From NCBI GenBank assembly GCA_021769545.1, contig JAETSS010000007.1, positions 1 through 14,639 of the forward strand: 14,639 nt of DNA. The letters run 5' to 3'. Shown here piece by piece: positions 7,121-13,851 of this stretch (the stretch's first letter is position 1; every line of letters starts with the position of its first letter). The DNA comes from Eubacterium sp. (lineage in GTDB: Bacteria > Bacillota_A > Clostridia > Peptostreptococcales > Anaerovoracaceae). Below the pieces are notes generated by a model. It saw nothing but the letters and a program-made list of their open reading frames with translations, was not told the origin of the DNA and made no database searches. A program made the position numbers and the translations under genes.

Positions 7121-8362
7121 CTAGCGGCCTCTGCACCTTCCTCCTGTCCTTGCCAGCACAAACATAAGTCCTGCGCCGATAAGGGCGAATATCGCAAGAT
7201 ATCCGAAAACTATACCGTAGTTTCCTCCTGTCTTATCGAGGACAACGCCCGACAGCGCCGGTCCAAGTATACCGCCGATAAATCCGTAGGCCGTAAAGAT
7301 CAGTCCGTATATCATTCCGAAATATTTGAGTCCAAAGCGTTTTGCTGCGACAGGACCCGTCACCGTGAACAGCGTACCCATGCCGAATCCTATGCATGCG
7401 GCTGATACTGACGCTCCCGCTACAGAATGCATAAAGGGCAGCATAGCATATCCCGCAGCCGTGAGGACGTAAGCTATCACAGCGGTACGCTCTCCACCGA
7501 TAGCATCACACATGATCCCCGCTACTATCCGGCTTCCGCCGTTTACGAGATTGAAAGCTGACAATACCACGATACCCGACAGACCTATGTACAGAGCGTA
7601 GCTTTCAGACAGAGATACCATGGAGATACCTGCAGCCCCCATAAATATCCATACAATCCAGAGTATCCAGAATTCCTTTGTCTTAAGAGTCTGCTTCACC
7701 GTAAGATCTGCGCTGCTCTTGCCCTTTTCCCCGGGCTGTACCCGAGCCAGCAACTCTCTATGAGCGGCCTTTTCCTCATCGGTCAGCTTCGTCTTTTCCA
7801 CCGATTCCGCAAAGATCATCGCTATCAGATTGGTCGCGACGATGCAGACCAATAATATCACATTCATTTTACCGTAGCCCGCAGTACCCATCACCGTCTT
7901 GAACACCGGAGACATAGCCGCCGCAGCCATGCCGAACACAAAATTCACGACACCGCTGACCACGCCCGTTCTGTGAGGGAACCACTGCTGAGCCGTAGTC
8001 AGCGCGGGACCGTATGTAAAGCTGCAGCCCAGATTCGTAATGAATCCCCAGGCATAGACCCCACCTATGCTTTTTGCATTCATAAGGACTATCATCGCTG
8101 CGATATTAAACAACGTCCCAATCAGGATGCATTTTCTCATACCCAGCTTCATATGCATTCTGCCGCTGAAAAACATGCCGCACGCCAGCGCAAACAGCAT
8201 AAACGTAACAACAGCGCCTGTCTGCGCTGCCCCCACATGATATATTTCCTGCCAGTGCTTTCCCATTATCCCGGGATATCCGAACGCCAGAAATCCCGCC
8301 CAGAATGCCGCCATACAGCAGCCGAAAACGGAAAGCACGCCTTTTCTGTTTCTGCTTTTCAT
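7121..8362 (-). CDS. OFA-family MFS transporter (oxalate/formate-antiporter-like)
   Basis: The 413-residue membrane protein has the even spread of hydrophobic stretches of a 12-helix MFS permease, with a central cytoplasmic loop around residues 195-225 (KTKLTDEEKAAHRELLARVQ). The signature YGPALTTAQQWFPHRTG (about 119-135) and the repeated Gly-rich helices are characteristic of the OFA (oxalate:formate antiporter) subfamily, whose members move small organic acids. Substrate here is unknown: the OxlT-like name is a family label only. GAGG lies ten bases before the ATG, and a perfect TATAAT lies about 45 bp upstream. It ends in a basic tail, GGRCRGR. It is separated from the downstream kinase-like operon by 276 bp with an independent promoter, so it is probably monocistronic. 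Confidence 0.88.
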   Translation of the reverse strand: MKSRNRKGVLSVFGCCMAAFWAGFLAFGYPGIMGKHWQEIYHVGAAQTGAVVTFMLFALACGMFFSGRMHMKLGMRKCILIGTLFNIAAMIVLMNAKSIGGVYAWGFITNLGCSFTYGPALTTAQQWFPHRTGVVSGVVNFVFGMAAAAMSPVFKTVMGTAGYGKMNVILLVCIVATNLIAMIFAESVEKTKLTDEEKAAHRELLARVQPGEKGKSSADLTVKQTLKTKEFWILWIVWIFMGAAGISMVSLSESYALYIGLSGIVVLSAFNLVNGGSRIVAGIMCDAIGGERTAVIAYVLTAAGYAMLPFMHSVAGASVSAACIGFGMGTLFTVTGPVAAKRFGLKYFGMIYGLIFTAYGFIGGILGPALSGVVLDKTGGNYGIVFGYLAIFALIGAGLMFVLARTGGRCRGR

Positions 8363-8406
8363 TATCGTATTACCTCGTATCGTCTGTAAAATTTGGGTTT
8401 GGGTTT

Positions 8407-8412
8407 ATTATA
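8407..8412 (-). promoter_or_regulatory. -10 box of the OFA transporter promoter
   Basis: TATAAT on the minus strand, about 45 bp before the ATG. The best -35 is a weak TGCAAA 16 bp upstream. The leader contains a short AAACCC direct repeat (2.5 copies) with no evident role. Confidence 0.45.
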
Positions 8413-8455
8413 CTATATGAATCCAAGGTTTGCACCGCTGTTCACCGGATATTTT

Positions 8456-8488
8456 GGGAGGGTGTCGACGGTGGGCGGTGGGTGGGGG
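8456..8488 (+). other. G-rich tract, possible G-quadruplex
   Basis: Five runs of three or more G (8456-8458, 8460-8462, 8473-8475, 8480-8482, 8484-8488) occur in 33 bases on the plus strand. One loop is 10 nt, longer than the usual limit of 7, so folding is uncertain. It sits just upstream of the OFA promoter and directly against the repeat array. Confidence 0.35.
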
Positions 8489-8492
8489 AGCG

Positions 8493-8691
8493 TTTCTCCA
8501 TTATATTGGTGTTTTTAGCTTTACAATGGAGAAATCACTATGAACGTTCTAAGGCATACTGAAAATTTCTCCACTATAATGCATTTTTTACTTTCATGAT
8601 GGAGAAATTCGTATTGAAATATCTGATGCAGCCAAGGGTTTCATCGGTAGACCCTTCATTTCACCACTTACCGCTGAAACTGTTGGCGGCC
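8493..8691. repeat. Array unit 1
   Basis: Hairpin A is TTTCTCCATT (8493-8502) with AATGGAGAAA (8525-8534), 10 pairs. Hairpin B is AATTTCTCCA (8564-8573) with TGGAGAAATT (8600-8609), 10 pairs. The centre holds the palindrome GAACGTTC (8542-8549). Spacer stem D joins 8638-8649 with 8669-8680, 11 of 12 pairs. Stem C joins AAGGGT (8634-8639) with ACCCTT (8651-8656) and competes with D. Confidence 0.8.
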
Positions 8692-8890
8692 TTTCTCCAT
8701 TATATTGGCGTTATTACATTTACGATGGAGAAATCACTATGAACGTTCTATGACATACCGAAGATTTCTCCACTGTAATACCTTTTTCCCTTTCATGATG
8801 GAGAAATTCATCTTGAAATATCTGATATAGCCAAGGGTTTCACCGATAAGCCCTTCATTTCACCACTTGTCGCTGAAACCGCAATCAGTT
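8692..8890. repeat. Array unit 2
   Basis: The same arms as unit 1, shifted by 199 bp: A/A' at 8692-8699 and 8726-8733, B/B' at 8764-8772 and 8799-8807. The centre again contains GAACGTTC. Spacer stem D joins 8837-8848 with 8868-8879. Relative to unit 1 a G-C pair has become A-T and a T-A pair has become T-G, so pairing is kept. Confidence 0.8.
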
Positions 8891-9007
8891 TTTCTCCACT
8901 ATTTTGCCATTTTTAGATTTGCAATGGAGAAATCGCTACAAACGTTCCAAGACAGACTAAAGATTTCTCCACTGTAGCGTTATTTTTCCTTCTACAATGG
9001 AGAAATA
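8891..9007. repeat. Array unit 3 (partial, spacer absent)
   Basis: A/A' lie at 8891-8898 and 8925-8932. B/B' is the longest hairpin of the array: 8963-8977 with 8992-9006, 14 of 15 pairs around a 14-base loop. The centre keeps AACGTT but has lost the outer G and C of the palindrome. The 82-bp spacer does not follow. Confidence 0.75.
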
Positions 9008-9163
9008 CTCATTTACTTCCTATATCAACACCTATCACCACTCCGTTATTGTGCCGCCTACTGGGCTGTTGCACGGCTTTACATGAAACGCAAAGGTCCC
9101 GCGCAGTGCACTTTTCACGGCTGTGCGTGGAACACGCCATCACACGCTCTCGATTGCAAACGA

Positions 9164-9325
9164 TCAGCGCCGGACCTCACAGGCAACAGCTTCCTGCTCT
9201 TCCAGACGGCTCTTTTCCTTTATCACAGCGCAGCCGGAAACTATCACGATAACTCCGCCGATGCACTGCAGCAGACCCAGATCCTGCCCCAGCATTATCA
9301 CGCCAAAAAAGACCGTCGATCAGAT
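9164..9325 (-). pseudogene. 3' remnant of an EamA/DMT-family transporter
   Basis: Reading leftward, the minus strand gives TVFFGVIMLGQDLGLLQ, then GGVIVIVSGCAVIKEKS and a charged tail ending at TGA (9164-9166). This is the last two membrane helices of an EamA drug/metabolite permease. The conserved helix-Gly-Glu/Gln-x-Leu-x-x-x-Gln-x-x-Gly-Gly pattern is clear. Upstream of T the frame meets a TGA and the plus strand becomes the AraC fragment, so the first roughly 80% of the gene is missing. Identification rests on about 50 residues. Confidence 0.55.
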
Positions 9326-9515
9326 AGCATCGGAGGTCGGCTTTTCAAACCGCAGGCATCTTGCTGTCCAGTTCAGGAAATGGTACGATCAAACGCCGAC
9401 GGATTACCGCAATGCCATACTAAGCGACCTGTATAACAGCGCCGACACAGTGCGGATATCGTCTAACGACGATGCACTAATCGAGGTGATCGGGCGGTAT
9501 CTTGAGGAGTATTGA
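9313..9515 (+). pseudogene. 3' remnant of an AraC-family transcriptional regulator
   Basis: The plus-strand frame reads VDQIASEVGFSNRRHLAVQF, then RKWYDQTPTDYRNAI. This is the second helix-turn-helix of an AraC/XylS DNA-binding domain, followed by about 30 C-terminal residues ending at TGA (9513-9515). The first helix-turn-helix and any sensor domain are absent. The in-frame sequence before 9313 is Ser/Arg-rich and corresponds to the antisense of the EamA remnant, so the longer open frame starting at 9123 is not a real protein. Confidence 0.6.
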
Positions 9516-9537
9516 TAAGCGTTCATTTGTCGTGATG

Positions 9538-9551
9538 ATCAGATGTCTGAT
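9538..9551. promoter_or_regulatory. Dyad upstream of the sigma-54 activator promoter
   Basis: ATCAGA-TG-TCTGAT is a perfect 6-2-6 inverted repeat, about 50-65 bp before the predicted activator transcription start. It differs from the TATTCA/TGAATA sites ahead of the operon, so it is not obviously the activator's own site. Confidence 0.3.
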
Positions 9552-9586
9552 ATATGCATAATGAGATTCAGCATACGGTACACATG

Positions 9587-9595
9587 TGATATAAT
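9587..9595 (+). promoter_or_regulatory. Extended -10 promoter of the sigma-54 activator gene
   Basis: TGATATAAT is a perfect TGnTATAAT, with predicted start near 9602 and a short leader carrying GGAG before the TTG start at 9628. A weak TTCAGC is the only -35 candidate at 17 bp. Confidence 0.55.
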
Positions 9596-9627
9596 GGGTA
9601 CAATAACATTTACGGAGACATAAGAAA

Positions 9628-11037
9628 TTGGATACAATCAAAAAAAACAATAAAATACACCAGGAGCTTGCCCAAAATTTCGACCGTATCATGGATGCGA
9701 TCCATGACGATCTTCTGATAGCGGATGGAAAGGGCGAGGTCATCAGAGTGAGCCCGGATTTTGAAGAGGTATACGGCATCAGTAAGAAAAACGCCATCGG
9801 AAAGTCCGTATATGAACTGGAACGTGAAGGTTATTTCAAGCCTTCCGTCGTCGCTCAGGTAATCAAGACGAGGCAAAAGGTCACCATGCGCCAAAAGACC
9901 AGCAGCAACCGCGACATAGTAGTAACTGCCACGCCTATCTTTGACAATGAAGACGAGCTCAAATTTATCGTGTCCTTTTCCAGAGATATCACCGAGATGC
10001 TGGAGCTGCAAAAACAATATTCAAAGCTTGCGGACGAAATCGAAAAATACAAGGCAGAGCTTAAAGAATTGAGAAAGGATTCTCTGGTTGCCAACGGCGT
10101 CATAGGCGCTTCGCCCCAGCTTGAAAAGATCATGCAGCTCATCAATCGTGTCGCTGATTTTGACTCCAACATCCTCCTGCTTGGCCCATCAGGCGTAGGC
10201 AAGACAATGTTTGCCAAGATAATCCATAAAAACAGTCGGCGCAAAAACGGTTCCTTTATAGATATCAACTGCGCGGCCATACCCGAAAATCTTCTGGAAT
10301 CCGAATTGTTCGGCTATGAGAAGGGATCATTTACAGGTGCAGGCAGCAATGGAAAGATCGGTCTCATAGAACTGGCCAACGAAGGCACCCTGCTGCTGGA
10401 TGAAATATCCGAGATCCCCATGCGTCTCCAGGCAAAGCTGCTCAAAGCCATTCAGGATAAGGTGATAACCAGAGTCGGCGGTGTAAAAGAGATCCCGGTG
10501 GATTTCAGACTGATCGCCGCTTCCAACAGCGATCTTGAAGCATATGCCAAGGAGGGACGTTTCCGTAAGGATCTGTTTTACCGCATCAATGTCGTCAATA
10601 TAAAGATCCCTCCTCTCGCCGAGAGGAAAGAGGACATACTGCCGCTTTGTTATTATTTTCTAGATAATATCAGCCACAAGTATGATATCAAGAGATCTTT
10701 AGATCCTCAGGCCATAGAAGTATTGATGGATTATCCGTGGCCGGGAAATGTCAGAGAGCTGGCTAATGTAATTGAGCGCGCCGCTGTCACCAGCACAGGC
10801 AGCGTGATAAAAAGGGAAGAGCTGGCTTTGAACGAAATGAAGCGATATGGGAACGCGCACCCTCACGCCGAATTATCCGACGGCATCGATCTGAATCAGG
10901 CATTGACGGAATACGAAGGTCAGATCATCAGAAGCACATACGATAAATTGGGCAGCAGCATGGAGGTAAGCAAAGCACTCAACATCAGTCAGCCTACCGC
11001 TTACAGAAAGATAAATAAATATGTAAAAAACAAATAA
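9628..11037 (+). CDS. PAS-domain sigma-54-dependent transcriptional activator
   Basis: The 469-residue enhancer-binding protein has an N-terminal PAS sensor (about 15-125; DRIMDAIHDDLLIADGKGEV), a coiled-coil linker (about 126-152), a sigma-54 AAA+ domain (about 155-390) and a C-terminal Fis-type helix-turn-helix (about 428-465). The AAA+ domain shows Walker A GPSGVGKT (186-193), the sigma-54 contact loop GSFTGA (233-238, a variant of GAFTGA), Walker B GTLLLDEI (253-260), arginine-finger region FRKDLFYR and WPGNVREL. No receiver domain is present, so a ligand or redox cue on the PAS is likely. The start is TTG with GGAG ten bases upstream; the next in-frame ATG (9691) would cut into the PAS. 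It ends in its own terminator, ahead of a -24/-12 promoter that it probably drives. Confidence 0.93.
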   Translation: MDTIKKNNKIHQELAQNFDRIMDAIHDDLLIADGKGEVIRVSPDFEEVYGISKKNAIGKSVYELEREGYFKPSVVAQVIKTRQKVTMRQKTSSNRDIVVTATPIFDNEDELKFIVSFSRDITEMLELQKQYSKLADEIEKYKAELKELRKDSLVANGVIGASPQLEKIMQLINRVADFDSNILLLGPSGVGKTMFAKIIHKNSRRKNGSFIDINCAAIPENLLESELFGYEKGSFTGAGSNGKIGLIELANEGTLLLDEISEIPMRLQAKLLKAIQDKVITRVGGVKEIPVDFRLIAASNSDLEAYAKEGRFRKDLFYRINVVNIKIPPLAERKEDILPLCYYFLDNISHKYDIKRSLDPQAIEVLMDYPWPGNVRELANVIERAAVTSTGSVIKREELALNEMKRYGNAHPHAELSDGIDLNQALTEYEGQIIRSTYDKLGSSMEVSKALNISQPTAYRKINKYVKNK

Positions 11038-11045
11038 CAGCTTCC

Positions 11046-11081
11046 GGGGCGCAGGCATCAATAACAAGCAGCGCCCTTTTT
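11046..11081 (+). terminator. Intrinsic terminator of the sigma-54 activator gene
   Basis: GGGCGC (11047-11052) pairs with GCGCCC (11071-11076), with an extra G-T pair outside, followed directly by TTTTT (11077-11081). The loop of 18 nt is somewhat long. It begins about 9 bp after the stop codon. Confidence 0.7.
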
Positions 11082-11096
11082 ATTCATCCGTGAATA
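11081..11096. promoter_or_regulatory. Upstream activator site 1: TATTCA-N4-TGAATA
   Basis: A perfect inverted repeat, TATTCA-TCCG-TGAATA, centred about 163 bp upstream of the predicted sigma-54 start. It repeats the arms of site 2 and is the right size for a Fis-type helix-turn-helix dimer. A lone TATTCA half-site lies at 11123-11128. Confidence 0.6.
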
Positions 11097-11154
11097 GATT
11101 TTTCAAATATAATAATCCGATTTATTCATTGCAATCACTGTGTTTAGACGATTT

Positions 11155-11172
11155 CTATTCACGAATGAATAG
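11155..11172. promoter_or_regulatory. Upstream activator site 2: CTATTCA-N4-TGAATAG
   Basis: A perfect 7-4-7 inverted repeat, centred about 88 bp before the predicted start. Centre-to-centre distance to site 1 is 75 bp, close to seven helical turns, so both sites would face the same side of the DNA. Confidence 0.65.
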
Positions 11173-11225
11173 TTTTTCTCTCCGACCGGACATCGAAAAA
11201 GATTGAAAAAAGGCGATTTACAATA

Positions 11226-11242
11226 TGGCATAGGTCTTGCTT
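11226..11242 (+). promoter_or_regulatory. Sigma-54 (-24/-12) promoter of the MATE-C45-agmatinase operon
   Basis: TGGCAT-AGGTC-TTGCT matches the consensus TGGCAC-N5-TTGCA/T, with the invariant GG (11227-11228) and GC (11239-11240) separated by exactly 10 bp. Predicted start is near 11252, leaving a leader of about 54 nt. Confidence 0.75.
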
Positions 11243-11305
11243 AAATTAAGACTGTATTATAACAATTTATTCATGATTCGGTCTTATGCCGGGAAAGAAG
11301 GATTT

Positions 11306-12697
11306 ATGGAAAATAATCAAGTATTGACTGCCGAAGAGCGAAAGCTGGGCAGTGAAAAAATGGGTAAATTATTTACCTCGTATCTTATCGCCTGTTTGGC
11401 TGGATACATATCGCAGATGCTGACCGTTGTAGCAGACGGTATCTTCGTAGGCAACGGTACCGGAGCGATGGGATTCGCAGCTATCGGCATCGTATCGCCG
11501 TTCTGGACGTTATTGCTGGCGGTACAGCTCCTGATCGCAGTAGGCGGTTCCTCTATCGCTGCCATCTATCTGGGTGAGGGCAATGAAGAGGCCGCAAGGA
11601 AGACCTTTGGCCAGAGCTTTTGGTATGGGACCTTTTTAAGTGTCATCATCACATTGATCGTCATGCTTAACCTGAAGCCTATCCTTACATTTGTAGGGGC
11701 AAAGGACCCCGAGGTGCTGGCAGGTGCGGTAGAATACATGAACTGTTTCATGCCGTTCTTCCCTCTGATGGTACTTGGCGGAGTATTGTTCTATTTCGTA
11801 AGAGTCGATGAGAAACCGTTTTACGGGACTATCGTATACGTTGCGCCTGTGCCCGTATGTATTTTCGTGGAATGGCTCATCCTCATCAAATTGAGAGCAG
11901 GTATCGTAGGATCTGCCGCAGGATATGTAATATGCGTGGCCACTCCATTCCTTTTGATCGTATACTTCCTCTTTTCGAAGAAGACAAAATTCAAGATCAA
12001 GCTAAGTGATATGAAGCTGGACTTCAAGCTCATCGGGCGAATAAACAAGCTGGGAGCCGCATCCTTCATCGTGCAGATCACCCTCACCGTATTCGCATTC
12101 GTCATCAATATGCTGCTGGCGAAATACGGCAACAGCATGGATGTAGCTGTATTCGGACTCATCAACGGATATGTTCTCTACATACTCACCAATATTTCCA
12201 ACGGCTTCGTTGCCAGCGTACAGCCTATCTCAAGTTTCAACTATGGTGCCAGGATCTACTCCAGAGTACGCCAGATCGTACTTCTGGGAATGAAGTCGAT
12301 CTTTGCCACTATGGCGATACTGCTTATCCTCCTTGCGATATTCTCAGATCAGGTGCTGGGATATTTTGCAGCCGGAGATCTTGCTCTCGTAGAAGCAAGC
12401 AAACACGCTATACTGCTGTTCATGTTCCTGTATCCTGTAGGCGGCATCACGGTAGTAATAGCAGGCTACTTCCAGTCCATCGACAGTAATGTAAAGGCTG
12501 TCATAAACAGCATAGGAAGAAGCTTTATATTCGCAGTACCTCTTGCATTCATCATGTCTGCCATCATGGGAGTAGACGGTGTTTGGCTGTCCTTCCCTGT
12601 GTCGGAAGCCATCGCCGGAGCCATTGCCATCGCCATGATCGCAAAGGAGCTCAAGAGGCTTAAGGGTCTGGAAGAAAACAGACTGCAGGACAGATAG
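11306..12697 (+). CDS. MATE-family multidrug/metabolite transporter
   Basis: The 463-residue membrane protein belongs to the MATE (MepA-like) family, which normally uses Na+ or H+ gradients to export organic cations and drugs. It shows about 12 hydrophobic helices in two halves, with family patterns such as VVADGIFVGNGTGAMGFAA, SIAAIYLGEGN, the mid-protein QPISSFNYGAR and GVDGVWLSFPVSEAIAG. The frame is open from a TTG at 11237, but that codon lies within the -12 element of the sigma-54 promoter, so it cannot be used. I choose the ATG at 11306, which has AAGGA just upstream; an ATG at 11273 lacks a ribosome binding site. It is first in an operon: its TAG overlaps the AGGAGG of the next gene. 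Substrate is unknown; an amine or guanidino compound would fit the neighbours. Confidence 0.9.
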   Translation: MENNQVLTAEERKLGSEKMGKLFTSYLIACLAGYISQMLTVVADGIFVGNGTGAMGFAAIGIVSPFWTLLLAVQLLIAVGGSSIAAIYLGEGNEEAARKTFGQSFWYGTFLSVIITLIVMLNLKPILTFVGAKDPEVLAGAVEYMNCFMPFFPLMVLGGVLFYFVRVDEKPFYGTIVYVAPVPVCIFVEWLILIKLRAGIVGSAAGYVICVATPFLLIVYFLFSKKTKFKIKLSDMKLDFKLIGRINKLGAASFIVQITLTVFAFVINMLLAKYGNSMDVAVFGLINGYVLYILTNISNGFVASVQPISSFNYGARIYSRVRQIVLLGMKSIFATMAILLILLAIFSDQVLGYFAAGDLALVEASKHAILLFMFLYPVGGITVVIAGYFQSIDSNVKAVINSIGRSFIFAVPLAFIMSAIMGVDGVWLSFPVSEAIAGAIAIAMIAKELKRLKGLEENRLQDR

Positions 12698-12706
12698 GAG
12701 GAAAAA

Positions 12707-13828
12707 ATGGCAGGATATAAAATTTTGGACAACGGCATATATTTTGCCGAGATCGACGGAACAAAAGGATATTTCGAAATCGGAAGGCAAAACGGAGAAA
12801 TATTCTCCGTTCTTATAAAGGACAATGTAAAAGTTATGCGCAGCATTTACGGAGAAGCCGTAGGACAGGAACGCCTGGACGAGATCCTGGAAGAAATGCT
12901 GCAAAGCCAGTATATCGATGATCTTAAGGAATTCATGCCCGGACTTTACGATGAAATGCGCGGTATCGCCGAGGGCAGTGGAATAACGCTTAAGGAATCC
13001 TTTATGCTCAACTATCTCGAAGAAGTTCCAAATGCGGTAATAGGCGAAGCCTCCGGAAAATGTACAGCAGCATCAGTAATCAACAGAAAATCACTGCCTA
13101 ACATGCTTTTCCAGAACATGGATTTCACCGATGCTTATGAAGGCTTTCAAGTATTATACAAAATTAATTACGATGACATGTCCATTCTCATGTACGGATT
13201 CGTCGGACAGTTTGGCGGTATCGGAGTAAACAGCAAGGGTGTAGGCGTCACCATCAATGTAGTCGGAAACATAGCCGCCAATGAAGGAAAGGGCATTCCT
13301 TCTACCGCCATCACAAGAGGTATCCTCGAGCAGGACAGTATAGAAAACTGCACCGAATTCCTCAATGCGCTTCCAATATCCACGGGAGGAAGCTACTGCG
13401 TGACAGATCCGAAATCCGCGGTATGCTTTGAAGCCAGTGCCAATCACATCGAGGTGATAAAGGCCAAGGACGATAAGTATGTGATACACAGCAACCACGC
13501 AATACAGTCGCCTGATCTGGTAGATGTTCCCGGTCAATTCGACGGGATGAAGGCTATTCCGGGCAAAGACGGAAACAGCATTTTCATGACATGCGAACGA
13601 TACGAGCTGGCCGAAAAACTTGTGAAGGAAAATCACGAGTCTCTCGACCCTCAGAAGGCGATGGGGATCCTCGCTACGCGCCCCATCCTGCTGCACTGCA
13701 ATCTCGGAGCAGGGATCGAATCCAATACACTGCAGTCCGTGATCAATATATGTTCGGATGAAAATCCCGGCATCTATGTTGCAAAGGGGCGCAGGGAAGA
13801 CAGAGATTATGTATATTTAGCATTTTAA
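12707..13828 (+). CDS. C45-family autoproteolytic amidase/acyltransferase (AAT-like)
   Basis: The 373-residue protein resembles the peptidase C45 / acyl-CoA:6-aminopenicillanate acyltransferase family, Ntn hydrolases that cleave or form amide bonds on N-acylated amines. The probable nucleophile is Cys119 in SGKCTAASV, followed by the family pattern NMLFQNMDF, then GQFGGIGVNSKGVGVTINVV and STGGSYCVTDP. Autocleavage in front of this Cys is expected from the family. Here the preceding residue is Lys rather than the Gly of the fungal enzyme. There is no signal peptide, so it is cytoplasmic. AGGAGG overlaps the MATE stop codon, giving a 9-bp gap and implying translational coupling. It is followed 23 bp later by agmatinase. 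An N-acyl-amine or carcinine-like substrate is inferred, not shown. Confidence 0.85.
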   Translation: MAGYKILDNGIYFAEIDGTKGYFEIGRQNGEIFSVLIKDNVKVMRSIYGEAVGQERLDEILEEMLQSQYIDDLKEFMPGLYDEMRGIAEGSGITLKESFMLNYLEEVPNAVIGEASGKCTAASVINRKSLPNMLFQNMDFTDAYEGFQVLYKINYDDMSILMYGFVGQFGGIGVNSKGVGVTINVVGNIAANEGKGIPSTAITRGILEQDSIENCTEFLNALPISTGGSYCVTDPKSAVCFEASANHIEVIKAKDDKYVIHSNHAIQSPDLVDVPGQFDGMKAIPGKDGNSIFMTCERYELAEKLVKENHESLDPQKAMGILATRPILLHCNLGAGIESNTLQSVINICSDENPGIYVAKGRREDRDYVYLAF

Positions 13829-13851
13829 CACGATAAAAAGGAGATACGTAT

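Larger units (their letters stand above)
8493..9007. repeat. Tandem array, 199-bp period, 2.6 copies, with six TTTCTCCA/TGGAGAAA hairpins
   Basis: TTTCTCCA starts at 8493, 8692 and 8891, giving two exact 199-bp periods. Each unit has arm A (TTTCTCCA), A' (TGGAGAAA), a centre with AACGTT, arm B (ATTTCTCCA) and B' (TGGAGAAAT). Units 1 and 2 then carry an 82-bp spacer with further stems. Unit 3 stops after B', and the sequence beyond about 9007 is unrelated. The units are diverged by substitutions but keep arms and spacing. A-A', A'-B and B-B' can all pair, so alternative folds exist. No transposase, target duplication or known small-RNA family is recognised. Confidence 0.85.
8363..9627. other. 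1.26-kb region without an intact gene
   Basis: It contains the OFA promoter (8363-8415), a G-rich tract (8456-8488), the 199-bp tandem array (8493-9007), about 150 bp in which I recognise nothing (9008-9163), two back-to-back truncated gene ends (9164-9515), and the promoter region of the sigma-54 activator (9516-9627). Open frames on the plus strand in 9049-9310 have no ribosome binding site and no recognisable protein. Confidence 0.7.

Noticed and set aside
8542..8549. LexA/DinR box at GAACGTTC
   Set aside because: Firmicute LexA sites need about four bases between GAAC and GTTC; here there are none, and no SOS gene is adjacent.
8493..9007. CRISPR array
   Set aside because: The period is 199 bp with short inverted arms; there are no 23-40 bp direct repeats with unique spacers and no cas genes.
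8493..9007. Type III toxin-antitoxin RNA repeats
   Set aside because: Repeat units are far longer than typical antitoxin repeats and no ToxN-like toxin gene lies next to them.
9123..9515. Intact 130-residue protein
   Set aside because: Its first half is antisense to the EamA remnant and only the second half resembles AraC. No ribosome binding site precedes the ATG.
11237..11305. N-terminal extension of the MATE protein from TTG at 11237
   Set aside because: The codon lies inside the -12 element of the sigma-54 promoter, upstream of the predicted transcript start, and the extra residues are not MATE-like.
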